Shown here: one piece after another, positions 56,440-64,000 of the stretch
Numbering within the stretch: the first letter of the stretch is position 1
How the letters are laid out: each line of letters opens with the position of its first letter
Assembly (NCBI RefSeq): GCF_004119455.1
Contig: NZ_NRQT01000004.1
Coordinates: 1 to 64,000 of the forward strand
Direction: 5' to 3'
Source: Chryseobacterium sp. CH25
GTDB lineage: Bacteria; Bacteroidota; Bacteroidia; Flavobacteriales; Weeksellaceae
DNA: 64,000 nt
The notes under the pieces: model-generated
What the model saw: the letters and a program-made list of their open reading frames with translations, nothing else
What the model was told of the DNA's origin: nothing
Database searches by the model: none
Position numbers and translations under genes: made by a program

Positions 56440-56868
56440 TTACATTTTAAAATTATATTTTTCAATAAATTCCTGATATTCCTCTGCAAAGCTCTTTTTC
56501 TGGTGATTTTTTTCCTGATTTTTGATATAATTTCTCACCGTATCTAATTTGTGTTCGGATACAGAAACAGCAAAGTATTCGTCCTGCCATGAAAATTTAT
56601 CTTTGGTGAGTTGCTGTTTATTGATCCAATAAGATGATTCTCCCTTTAGTAATTGTACAACTTTTTCTATATTCTGATTGGATCCTAAAGAAATTAAACA
56701 ATGACAATGATCTGAATATCCATTAATCATGTCCAAAAATATTCCTTTTTCTGAAGCGTATTCTTTGATGTGTTTCCACACTTTTATTCTTAGATCGAAT
56801 GTATTGAGATAGGGCGTTCTGTTTCTTGTTGAGAAAACTAGATGAACGTAAATTTTGATAAATGACAT
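56440..56868 (-). CDS. REP-associated tyrosine transposase (Y1, IS200-like)
   Basis: A small HUH-type single-strand DNA endonuclease of 142 residues from the ATG giving MSFIKIYVHLVFSTRNR, the usual family start; the longer frame adds six residues. The metal-binding HUH is H-C-H in SDHCHCLISL and the nucleophile Tyr in VRNYIKNQEKNH. No partner TnpB. It is flanked on both sides by inverted REP pairs, the arrangement known for RAYT proteins, which act on REP sequences and are single-copy, domesticated-looking genes. Intact reading frame. Confidence 0.92.
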   Translation of the reverse strand: MSFIKIYVHLVFSTRNRTPYLNTFDLRIKVWKHIKEYASEKGIFLDMINGYSDHCHCLISLGSNQNIEKVVQLLKGESSYWINKQQLTKDKFSWQDEYFAVSVSEHKLDTVRNYIKNQEKNHQKKSFAEEYQEFIEKYNFKM

Positions 56869-56908
56869 TTGTGTTGTTTTTATCAAAAATAATGTTTTTA
56901 AATTAAGC

Positions 56909-57141
56909 TTTGGCTAAAGCCAATGGATTTGATTTGAAATTAAAAGACGGGCTAAAGCCCGTCCCTATTGATGTTTTTTATATATGTAAATTATAAATTT
57001 CTTATTATCTATGAACGGAAAAATAAGCATCGAATCATATTGTCCAAAATAATTTTTACGGTATTTTATCAAATTCAATAGAAACGGGCTTTAGCCCGTT
57101 TAACAATAAATAATTTATTCCATTGGTTTTAACCAAAACTT
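56909..57141. repeat. Inverted pair of REP elements (R4, R5)
   Basis: R4 (56909-56978) carries TTGGCTAAAGCCAA and GACGGGCTAAAGCCCGTCC, nearly identical to R2. R5 (57071-57141) is inverted: AAACGGGCTTTAGCCCGTT and a decayed second palindrome, TTGGTTTTAACCAAAA. About 90 AT-rich bases separate them. Upstream flank of the transposase gene. Confidence 0.88.
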
Positions 57142-57150
57142 ATTATTTCA

Positions 57151-57663
57151 TCACATCCATCCCAATTTCGATAAATACCTCTCCTCAATAATATTAAGAT
57201 GGTGGTAATTGTGTCCAATAATCAATTTTGCTATAGTCTCTACTGAAATTTCATGACCATTAGCTGTTCCGATGTTTTGTAAAGCGGCCGGATTCATCGT
57301 TTCAATTAAAATCTGAGAGGATTTTCTTACCAATTTATATTCTTCCAATAAAGATTCCAATGATCTTTCACTAGCAAAAGACTTTTCTGCATATTCATTT
57401 TCATCAAATCCGGGAAGGTTGTTTTTATCACCTCTTGCAAAAGCGAGGATTCTGTATTGGAAAACTCTTTCTGTATCAGATAAGTGGAGAAGTAATTCTT
57501 TTAAGGTCCATTTTCCTTCAGCGTAAGCGAATTTTGATTGCTCTTCAGTAAGATTAGAGTAAATTCCTACAGTTTTTTCTTCTGATATTTTTAATTCAGC
57601 TAACCAATCTGAAGATGGAATCTGATCTAAATATCTCTGTATGTATTTTTGAAAATCTGTCAT
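57151..57663 (-). CDS. DinB-family protein
   Basis: A 170-residue four-helix metal-binding protein. Histidine ligands are placed as KELLLHLSDTERVFQYR in helix 2 and IIGHNYHHLNIIEERYL at the C terminus, the standard DinB/YfiT triad. Possible thiol transferase or hydrolase. Cytoplasmic. Immediately next to the REP pair R5. Confidence 0.88.
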   Translation of the reverse strand: MTDFQKYIQRYLDQIPSSDWLAELKISEEKTVGIYSNLTEEQSKFAYAEGKWTLKELLLHLSDTERVFQYRILAFARGDKNNLPGFDENEYAEKSFASERSLESLLEEYKLVRKSSQILIETMNPAALQNIGTANGHEISVETIAKLIIGHNYHHLNIIEERYLSKLGWM

Positions 57664-57777
57664 GTTGTTTTTGGGTTATAAGTTAGGGGGCGAGTTAATG
57701 AGATTCGGGTTTCGGGTTTTTGAGAATGAAAAATAGTAGGTTATAATATTTATTACTCATTATCCATTACTTATTGC

Positions 57778-58224
57778 TTATGAATTGCTCCACTCATAAA
57801 AATTCACGGAATCATAGAGTTCAAAACCACAGGCAGGATAAAGTTGGTTACCTACATCATTGCCTTTTCCTGTTTCGAGAAGGATTCCACAGGCGTTTGA
57901 AGCTCTGCATAGTACTTTGGCTTCTTCAATAAGTTCCTTGGAATAACCTTTTCCCCTATGATTGGCATTTACGTACAGATCATTCAGCAGCCAATAACGC
58001 TGCATTCTGGTAGATGAAAAGATAGGGTATAGTTGTACAAAACCAGTCAGGATTCCATTTTCTTCTGCTATAAAAATTTCAGAATCTTTATTTTTAAGTC
58101 TTTCCTGAAGAAAATCTGAAGCAGCAGGAATGTCGGATGACTTGTGATAGAATATTCTGTATTGATCGAACAGTTCAGCCAGTTGAGGTAAATCTGCAAT
58201 GACTGCTTTTCTCGTATTTTTCAT
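57778..58224 (-). CDS. GNAT-family N-acetyltransferase
   Basis: A 148-residue GNAT protein. The acetyl-CoA loop is NDLYVNANHRGKGYSKELIEEA, and GILLETGKGNDVGNQLYPACGFE is in the C-terminal part. It follows the NTF2-like gene by only 7 bases. Substrate unknown. Confidence 0.9.
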   Translation of the reverse strand: MKNTRKAVIADLPQLAELFDQYRIFYHKSSDIPAASDFLQERLKNKDSEIFIAEENGILTGFVQLYPIFSSTRMQRYWLLNDLYVNANHRGKGYSKELIEEAKVLCRASNACGILLETGKGNDVGNQLYPACGFELYDSVNFYEWSNS

Positions 58225-58231
58225 AGGTATA

Positions 58232-58708
58232 CTAGTGATTATAGCTCAGAACACGCTTCAGTTTCCATTGGTTATTTTCCAAAATCCATAAATGGGTAAA
58301 TTTTGCCTGTCCTGTTTTATTCCATTTTCCGTTGGTGTTCTCGAAAAATTCGTGGTTGCCTTCCTGAATGAAGCCGTATAGTGTTTTGTTATTGTACATT
58401 GGATATACCAACATACTGTTCGGAATAAGCTCGCGTTTTACTTTTCCGGGTGTACTGCAGATATTGTTTTTAACAGATGCTACGAAAGCCTCTTTTCCTT
58501 TGGAGACTCCGCCTACATCATGATAAAACTCAAGATCATCACTGATAATGGTATTATAATGAGAAGGATTACATTTATTAAACCCTTCTTTGAATATCAA
58601 ACTATCCAATTTCTTTGCGGTCAGATACAAATCATCGGTATTTTTAACCTGAGAATATATACACTGACTGAAAAAGCTTAAGAAAATAAAAATATAAGCC
58701 CTTCTCAT
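58232..58708 (-). CDS. Exported NTF2-like (DUF4440) protein
   Basis: A 158-residue protein with signal peptide (FIFLSFFSQCIYSQ). The mature NTF2-like fold has NPSHYNTIISDDLEFYHDVGGVSKGKEAF and a C-terminal THLWILENNQWKLKRVLSY, the usual DUF4440 ending. Function unknown. Between cystathionine synthase and the GNAT gene on the same strand, with short gaps on both sides. Confidence 0.82.
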   Translation of the reverse strand: MRRAYIFIFLSFFSQCIYSQVKNTDDLYLTAKKLDSLIFKEGFNKCNPSHYNTIISDDLEFYHDVGGVSKGKEAFVASVKNNICSTPGKVKRELIPNSMLVYPMYNNKTLYGFIQEGNHEFFENTNGKWNKTGQAKFTHLWILENNQWKLKRVLSYNH

Positions 58709-58727
58709 TATTGTTTATTTTAAGATG

Positions 58728-59867
58728 TTAGGAAAATGCTTTTTCCAGATCTGCAATAAGATCATCAGCATCTTCAATACCAACGCTTAAACGTACAAGG
58801 TCATCAGTGATGCCCAATTCAGCACGTTTTTCAGCTGGGATAGAAGCATGGGTCATTAAAGCAGGGTGGTTTGCTAAAGATTCCACACCTCCTAAAGATT
58901 CAGCCAATGTGAATACTCTTACTTTTTCAAGGAACTTGATAGCATCTTCTTTCTTTCCTGATTTGAAAGTGAATGAAACCATTCCTCCAGATTCCTTCAT
59001 CTGAGATTTTGCAAGCTCATATTGAGGGTGAGACTCTAATCCCGGATAAATTACTTTATCTACTGCCGGATGAGTTTCAAGATATTTTGCTACAGCAAGT
59101 CCGTTATCAGAATGTCTCTGCATTCTTAATGCCAATGTTTTGATTCCTCTTAAAACAAGGTAAGAATCGTGAGGTCCTAAGATACCACCACTTGCAAACT
59201 GAATGAAGTGAAGTTTGTCACCTAATTCAGCATCTTTAGCAATAAGAGCCCCTGCAATAACGTCAGAGTGTCCTCCTAAATATTTGGTTGCAGAGTGCAT
59301 TACGATATCAGCTCCCAGATCAATTGGTCTTTGAATATAAGGAGTTGCGAAAGTATTGTCTACAGCTACTAAGATATCTTTTCCTTTAGCAATGTCTACT
59401 ACCGCTTTGATATCTACTAATTTCATTAATGGGTTAGTTGGTGTTTCTACCCAGATCAGTTTTGTTTTATCTGTAATGACATCAGCAATTTTAGAAACAT
59501 CATCAAAATTCACAAACGTGAACTTCAGCTGATATTTTTCAAAAAGTCTCGTGAACATTCTGTAAGTACCACCATAAAGGTCATCTACAGCAATTACTTC
59601 ATCACCTGGGTTTAATAATTTCAAAACACAGTCGATGGCAGCAAGACCAGAACCGAAAGCCAAACCTCTCGCTCCGTTTTCGATGCTTGCTAAAGAGTCT
59701 TCTAACGCCTGTCTTGTAGGGTTGGCAGCTCTTGAATATTCATATCCGGAGTGTACTCCAGGGCTTTTCTGTGCAAACGTAGAGGTTAAAAATACAGGAA
59801 CGTTTACAGATCCCGTTGCAGACTCATGATGCTGCCCTCCGTGAATTACTTTGGTATTAAAATTCAT
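58728..59867 (-). CDS. metB: Cystathionine gamma-synthase/lyase (trans-sulfuration PLP enzyme)
   Basis: A 379-residue Cys/Met-metabolism PLP enzyme. Motifs: YEYSRAANPTRQALEDSLAS (Tyr and Arg of the neighbouring active site), FGSGLAAID phosphate loop, VDNTFATPYIQ, and Schiff-base Lys195 in SATKYLGGHSDV. The order of features suits cystathionine gamma-synthase, but gamma-lyase cannot be excluded from sequence alone. No SAM riboswitch is seen in the 117-base upstream spacer. Confidence 0.92.
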   Translation of the reverse strand: MNFNTKVIHGGQHHESATGSVNVPVFLTSTFAQKSPGVHSGYEYSRAANPTRQALEDSLASIENGARGLAFGSGLAAIDCVLKLLNPGDEVIAVDDLYGGTYRMFTRLFEKYQLKFTFVNFDDVSKIADVITDKTKLIWVETPTNPLMKLVDIKAVVDIAKGKDILVAVDNTFATPYIQRPIDLGADIVMHSATKYLGGHSDVIAGALIAKDAELGDKLHFIQFASGGILGPHDSYLVLRGIKTLALRMQRHSDNGLAVAKYLETHPAVDKVIYPGLESHPQYELAKSQMKESGGMVSFTFKSGKKEDAIKFLEKVRVFTLAESLGGVESLANHPALMTHASIPAEKRAELGITDDLVRLSVGIEDADDLIADLEKAFS

Positions 59868-59984
59868 ATTTATATAATTTGATAATTTTAAAATAGGGTA
59901 ATTTGAAAATTAGTTTTTATAGTGTTACAAAAAGTAGTCCTTTTATTTTTCAAATTCTCAAATTACCTCATTCTCAAATTGTTT

Positions 59985-60308
59985 TTACTTTATCGCTGAT
60001 TTTACAGCAAACTCTTCCGCAACTTCTTCCAACCATTGTGCCACATCCTCTTCTCCGGTTGCTCTTTGGTAAGTATTTCCCAGGGAAACTAAAATCTGGT
60101 GGATAAACATCTTCATCTGATCTACAGGCATTTCTTTGGTCCAAAGATCGATTCTTAAAGCCTCCATTGTTTTATCATCCCATACAGAGATCATAGTAGC
60201 CTTTGTTTCCTCCTTTTCAACACCTCCATCCTGAGCATTCCATGTAATATTTTCCGGAACGTGGTTTTCATCCAGCTCTACATCTATCGTAATCTGAGTT
60301 TTTCTCAT
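59985..60308 (-). CDS. gldC: Gliding motility protein GldC
   Basis: A 107-residue protein matching GldC of Flavobacterium johnsoniae, by pattern: MRKTQITIDVELDENHVPENI, WDDKTMEALRIDLWTKEMPVD, and a C-terminal acidic helix. GldC is small, soluble and needed for full gliding. In F. johnsoniae gldB and gldC are adjacent; here an ABC transporter lies between them. Confidence 0.92.
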   Translation of the reverse strand: MRKTQITIDVELDENHVPENITWNAQDGGVEKEETKATMISVWDDKTMEALRIDLWTKEMPVDQMKMFIHQILVSLGNTYQRATGEEDVAQWLEEVAEEFAVKSAIK

Positions 60309-60333
60309 ATCAATCTAAAATTTTTCAGCAAAG

Positions 60334-62532
60334 TTAATACTTCTTCAGCTTATCCAAAATTTCTACGAAATTATCTTCATCAGGAAATGGAGTATTTAGG
60401 TTGAAAACTTTACCTGCAGGATCTATAATAATAAATCTTGGAATGGATTGAATTTTATATTTGTTCATAAACTCAGCAGCATCAGCCAGCCAGAACTGAG
60501 GGACTTTTGACGGTTTCGTTTTTAAATAATTCTGCCATTTGGATTGGTTTTCATCCAGACTGATTGAAATAAACTGAATATTATCAGAATAACGGTATTG
60601 GTGGCTTCTTGTATCAAATACCGGACGAATCTGCTTACAAGGCCCACACCAGGTTGCCCATAAATCAATAACCACATATTTTCCCCTGTATTCTGATAGA
60701 AGATGATATTTTCCCTGAGCATCAAGGAATTTTAGATCCGGAAATTGTGCTCCTTTTTGAGAAATATTAAGCTGTTCAAGTTTGGATGCAGTTAATTTTT
60801 TATAATCAGTATGGTTGAGCAACTTAAACTCTCTGGCAAAAAGCTGATTTCTGAAAATACTGTCAGATTCCAGCTCCATACTTTTTACAAGATGTTTAGT
60901 GAGTAGACGATCTTTATCAATATTGCTGGGGAGAGCATTTAATTTTAGAAAAAGAATACTGTCCGGATTGGATAATCTTTCTTTATCCGTAAGCATTTGA
61001 TCCAGTTTATACTGTAGATAATCTTCATTTTTGCTTAACAGAATGGTTGGTTTTATAATTCTAGCATTCAGTTCATTTAAAAATACTTTTGGAGCGGCAA
61101 ATTTAGGATCGTCCCAAGAGGTCATTTTTCTGTAATTACTAATTTCATTCAAATACTGAATAGCCAATAGTTGTTTTCTGTATGCTAAGTATTCATCAGA
61201 TAATGCATTATTTTCACTATCTGTATAGTGGCTAAGTCTGTCAATATTCTTTTCCCAGTCAGTTTGTGCCAGTTCATAGAATTTTTTCGGATCATCATTA
61301 TATTTTTGTTGTTCAATAGAGTAAGAAAACTCATATCCGAATCCATCTTCTTGATTTTTATATTCCTGTTCTGCAGATCGGTTAGAGGTAAGAAAATACT
61401 TAATGTTGGAAGCATTACAACGGATATCAAAGTCAAAATGATCACCACTTCCCATCATGAAATCAATTCTTTTGGTACCAAATTCGAGACTATACTCATC
61501 AAATGGAATTTGTTGTTTGGTTTCCCATGTGAAGATTCCGTTTTTAAGAGGTATACTGCCGATTTTTTTATGAAAATCTTTAGAGAAGATCTTTACAGAA
61601 TCTATTTTCAGGTCAGTTTCAATTTTTCCCTGTACCAATACTCCAGTGCCTTCGCTCGTATAAGATTTAGGTTTCTGTAAAAGAAAAAATGCTCCCGCTG
61701 TTATAAGAAGAAATACAGATGAATAAGCGATCTCTTTTTTAGTATTCAAAAAAGCTGTTTTAAAGCCTTTTCCCTTATACCAGAAATAACCAACGATAAC
61801 AAATACAATGGCCCAGAATATACTTAAGTATTCACTGTAGGTAATAAAATGATTCAGACTTTTAATATTGGGCGCTTTTGAGAGAATATAGAGTGAATTA
61901 TAAGGACAAAATGGAAGTGTAATTTTTTGAACCAAAGAAAATATATTGACAATAAGCCCCAGAATCCCTAACAGAAAAGCCCAGATAAACCCAGGAAAAG
62001 CAACAGACACACACAATTGAAGCGCTGCAATTCCCAATACGGCAACACACAGCCTTATGAAGGTCTTTAAAATCCAGATTATATCAAAAGTAAGCAGTTT
62101 TACCTCACTGGGATGAATATAGTAATCTAATAAAGAAAACAGAATAGTGAATCCTATGTAAGATGCAATACACAGAAAAGTTAAAGCCAATACAACCAGG
62201 TATTTTGAAAAATAAAGCTGGAATTTACTGATAGGTTGAGTTTCCATCAGCTGCCAGCCATTATTTTTATGATCGGTTTGGGCAATTCTGTTGGCTGCAA
62301 TTACAATATAAAGCAGAAGAAGGAACATCGAAAATGCTTTAAAATTATCATTGATGGTGTCTTCAAAAACAGAATAAGGAAGATCTTCTGAAGTAAGGAA
62401 TCGTGGATTGTAAATTTGGAATAAAAAACCTGTAACAGGAAGTAAAAGTCCCATAATTAACGCCAGATATACCAAACCCAGCCCCTTTATTTTCAGCCAT
62501 TCGGTATTGACTAATGTGATTAATTTTTTCAT
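60334..62532 (-). CDS. ABC-2-type permease fused to a TlpA-like thioredoxin
   Basis: A 732-residue three-part protein. Residues 1-290 hold about seven membrane spans and start with a cytoplasmic ABC-2 permease end (LITLVNTEWLKIKG). The middle (about 300-590) has a DUF4369-like beta domain (GVLVQGKIETDLKIDSVKI) and a helical linker. The end (about 600-732) is an AhpC/TlpA thioredoxin with CGPC at roughly 628-631 in DLWATWCGPCKQIRP, and cis-Pro in KIQSIPRFIIID. The thioredoxin would face the periplasm. It is 5 bases after the ATPase gene, its partner. Confidence 0.88.
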   Translation of the reverse strand: MKKLITLVNTEWLKIKGLGLVYLALIMGLLLPVTGFLFQIYNPRFLTSEDLPYSVFEDTINDNFKAFSMFLLLLYIVIAANRIAQTDHKNNGWQLMETQPISKFQLYFSKYLVVLALTFLCIASYIGFTILFSLLDYYIHPSEVKLLTFDIIWILKTFIRLCVAVLGIAALQLCVSVAFPGFIWAFLLGILGLIVNIFSLVQKITLPFCPYNSLYILSKAPNIKSLNHFITYSEYLSIFWAIVFVIVGYFWYKGKGFKTAFLNTKKEIAYSSVFLLITAGAFFLLQKPKSYTSEGTGVLVQGKIETDLKIDSVKIFSKDFHKKIGSIPLKNGIFTWETKQQIPFDEYSLEFGTKRIDFMMGSGDHFDFDIRCNASNIKYFLTSNRSAEQEYKNQEDGFGYEFSYSIEQQKYNDDPKKFYELAQTDWEKNIDRLSHYTDSENNALSDEYLAYRKQLLAIQYLNEISNYRKMTSWDDPKFAAPKVFLNELNARIIKPTILLSKNEDYLQYKLDQMLTDKERLSNPDSILFLKLNALPSNIDKDRLLTKHLVKSMELESDSIFRNQLFAREFKLLNHTDYKKLTASKLEQLNISQKGAQFPDLKFLDAQGKYHLLSEYRGKYVVIDLWATWCGPCKQIRPVFDTRSHQYRYSDNIQFISISLDENQSKWQNYLKTKPSKVPQFWLADAAEFMNKYKIQSIPRFIIIDPAGKVFNLNTPFPDEDNFVEILDKLKKY

Positions 62533-62537
62533 TGGTG

Positions 62538-63440
62538 TTAATTTTTAGTGATTTCCATGAACCAATCTTCCAATCCGGCACTGTTTCTGATCTCAAAAAT
62601 TTCAGCATCTTTAAGAACCAGAATTTTAGTTAGCTTAGCAATATCTTCTTTAGACTGAACAGATACTTCTATAGTATGATTGTCGATGATTTGTGCCGTG
62701 TAATTCTCCGGAATATGTTGTATAAAAACAGAAGGTTCATTTAAACCTATTCTTACCCGGTTATGTCGATAATGAGTATTGAGCTCTTCAACACTTCCGG
62801 AAAATTTAATCGAACCATGGGAGATAATGGCCAAATGAGTGACCATTTTCTCTACTTCCTGTAATAAATGGCTTGAAATAAATATGGTGATTTCCTGTTC
62901 TTTGTTTAACTTTAGCAATAATTCACGGATTTCCAGCATTCCATTCGGGTCGAGACCGTTTACAGGTTCATCAAGAATTAAAAGTTCCGGTGATCCAAGC
63001 AGTGTCATTGCAATGGCTAATCTTTGCTTCATCCCTAATGAGTATCTTTTCATCTTTACATTTCTGTTCTCCCAAAGATCTACGAGATGCAAAACCCTTT
63101 CACATTCCGAGTCAGGAAGATCTCTTAATTTGGAAAGAATAATCAGATTATCCCAGCCGGATAAATGATCATAAAATGCGGGGCTGTCTATGAGACTTCC
63201 AATTTTTTGAAATCCGTCAGGATAAAGTGAAGTAAGGTTTTTATTAAAAATCTCAACAGTATTGTTTTCGTCAGGAAGATTTCCCAACATGACTTTCATA
63301 GTAGTAGATTTTCCAGCTCCGTTGGCTCCCAGAAATCCAAAAATGCTTCCCTTCGGAACAGAAAGACTTACATTTTTAAGAATGAGCTTATTCTGAGTGA
63401 ATCCATAGCTTAGATCCCGTATGTTAATTAGGTTTTCCAT
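62538..63440 (-). CDS. ABC transporter ATP-binding protein
   Basis: A 300-residue ABC-2-type ATPase. Walker A is FLGANGAGKSTTMK, the signature KRYSLGMKQRLAIAM, Walker B ELLILDEPVNGLDPNG, H-loop SSHLLQEV. The C-terminal 80 residues match bacitracin/lantibiotic-type exporters. It pairs with the permease-thioredoxin fusion directly downstream. The substrate could be an antimicrobial peptide or a cell-surface component. Confidence 0.93.
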   Translation of the reverse strand: MENLINIRDLSYGFTQNKLILKNVSLSVPKGSIFGFLGANGAGKSTTMKVMLGNLPDENNTVEIFNKNLTSLYPDGFQKIGSLIDSPAFYDHLSGWDNLIILSKLRDLPDSECERVLHLVDLWENRNVKMKRYSLGMKQRLAIAMTLLGSPELLILDEPVNGLDPNGMLEIRELLLKLNKEQEITIFISSHLLQEVEKMVTHLAIISHGSIKFSGSVEELNTHYRHNRVRIGLNEPSVFIQHIPENYTAQIIDNHTIEVSVQSKEDIAKLTKILVLKDAEIFEIRNSAGLEDWFMEITKN

Positions 63441-63469
63441 AGATAGTGTGTAATTGGTGTCAATAAAAA

Positions 63470-63497
63470 AAGACTTTCTGTAGTTACAAAAAGTCTT
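63470..63497 (-). terminator. Terminator after gldB
   Basis: Stem AAGACTTT/AAAGTCTT with a 12-base loop, followed on the minus strand by a run of seven T. It separates gldB from the ABC transporter genes. Confidence 0.8.
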
Positions 63498-63517
63498 CTA
63501 TAGGTATGAAATTACGG

Positions 63518-64000
63518 TTACTTTGTTACACGGGGTTTGTAACCGGATTCGTTAAAAATTTGTGTGGCATCCATTTTAAGGAAGGCTGTAAGTTTTGTGT
63601 CAGGCTTTTCCTTGAGATAGGCTTTACAGATCTGCCATCCTGTAAAAATCCCGATTTGTGGGGAAGATTCATTATCTATTTCAGTATAGAATTTTGAAAA
63701 TGGTCCTGGAGCAATAAAACGTTCTCCCAATCTTGGATCATCTCCAAATAGCAGATTGCTTTCCACGAAATAATTCCAGATGTTGGCTTCATTGTAAGTA
63801 GCCCATTCATACTGCTTTTGGGTGTAATTCATTTTCAGATAATCCGGAGTATCAGGAAGGAATGCATCCTGAAGAATCATCACTTTTCCGTTCAGAATCA
63901 CCTGATCTATGAATTTCTGATGATCCGGAGATTCTGTAACAATATTTTCAGCATAAAGCTGAGAAACCTTGGGAACAATATTCTGAGGGTTCATTGATTT
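63518..64000 (-). CDS. gldB: Gliding motility lipoprotein GldB, partial
   Basis: The C-terminal part of the protein, with at least 160 codons in the window and no stop before the edge, so the N-terminal lipobox is outside. The pattern agrees with GldB: YEWATYNEANIWNYFVESNLLFGDD, PGPFSKFYTEIDNESSPQIGIFTGWQICKAYL, and the end QIFNESGYKPRVTK. It is a lipoprotein needed for assembly of the gliding machinery. A terminator follows. The internal ATG at 63994 is probably not the true start. Confidence 0.8.
   Translation of the reverse strand, partial: KSMNPQNIVPKVSQLYAENIVTESPDHQKFIDQVILNGKVMILQDAFLPDTPDYLKMNYTQKQYEWATYNEANIWNYFVESNLLFGDDPRLGERFIAPGPFSKFYTEIDNESSPQIGIFTGWQICKAYLKEKPDTKLTAFLKMDATQIFNESGYKPRVTK

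Noticed and set aside
56265..57141. Complete IS200/IS605 insertion sequence
   Set aside because: No TnpB gene and the flanking palindromes are multi-copy REP pairs, which fits a REP-associated transposase better than an autonomous element.
59868..59984. SAM riboswitch before the trans-sulfuration gene
   Set aside because: The short AT-rich spacer lacks the conserved cores of known SAM aptamers.

Overview
The window looks like a chromosomal segment of a Chryseobacterium-like flavobacterium (Weeksellaceae, Bacteroidota). Supporting signs are an AT-rich sequence, A-rich leaders in place of Shine-Dalgarno sites, several TAnnTTTG -7 promoter elements, gliding genes gldB and gldC, a type IX secretion sorting domain, a GLPGLI-family protein, and a PafA-type alkaline phosphatase with its nucleophile at Thr79. 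No rRNA, tRNA, CRISPR array or prophage was seen.

Layout. 0.3-5.6 kb: polyphosphate genes (ppx-like, ppk1) divergent from dnaK. 5.7-15.7 kb: an accessory stretch of small secreted proteins and lipoproteins, an erythromycin-esterase-like enzyme, an HxlR/DUF3291 divergent pair and an ankyrin protein. 15.7-20.8 kb: non-coding dispersed repeats around cupin/DoxX genes, an AraC regulator, a thioredoxin, and a duplicated two-gene module (tiny membrane protein plus ~120-residue helical protein). 20.8-25.1 kb: nucleoid-associated protein, membrane protein, GLPGLI protein, cyclase. 25.3-31.3 kb: a probable five-gene operon for dicarboxylate uptake and oxidation (porin, DASS carrier, SdhC-A-B). 31.6-36.9 kb: Ntn-type amidohydrolase, bacteriophytochrome with heme oxygenase, malate dehydrogenase. 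36.9-44.2 kb: small enzymes, a Crp-type regulator and an M28 peptidase. 44.2-50.2 kb: pafA, two related TPR signalling genes and a HAF-repeat T9SS cargo protein. 50.4-53.5 kb: a B12 uptake locus (promoter, cobalamin riboswitch, TonB receptor, surface propeller lipoprotein). 53.7-60 kb: CCA-adding enzyme, tsaC, a REP-associated transposase flanked by REP pairs, and trans-sulfuration. 60-64 kb: gldC and gldB with an ABC transporter between them whose permease is fused to a thioredoxin.

Eight genes carry frameshifts that are each repaired by adding one base, almost always in a short homopolymer (nine sites, all deletions). This points to consensus errors in a long-read assembly more than to real gene decay. 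Those genes are annotated as single loci with the join point given.

The least explained elements are two families of 120-190 bp dispersed non-coding repeats with short terminal inverted repeats, the duplicated membrane/helical module at 18.8-20.0 kb, and the permease-thioredoxin fusion inside the gld region.
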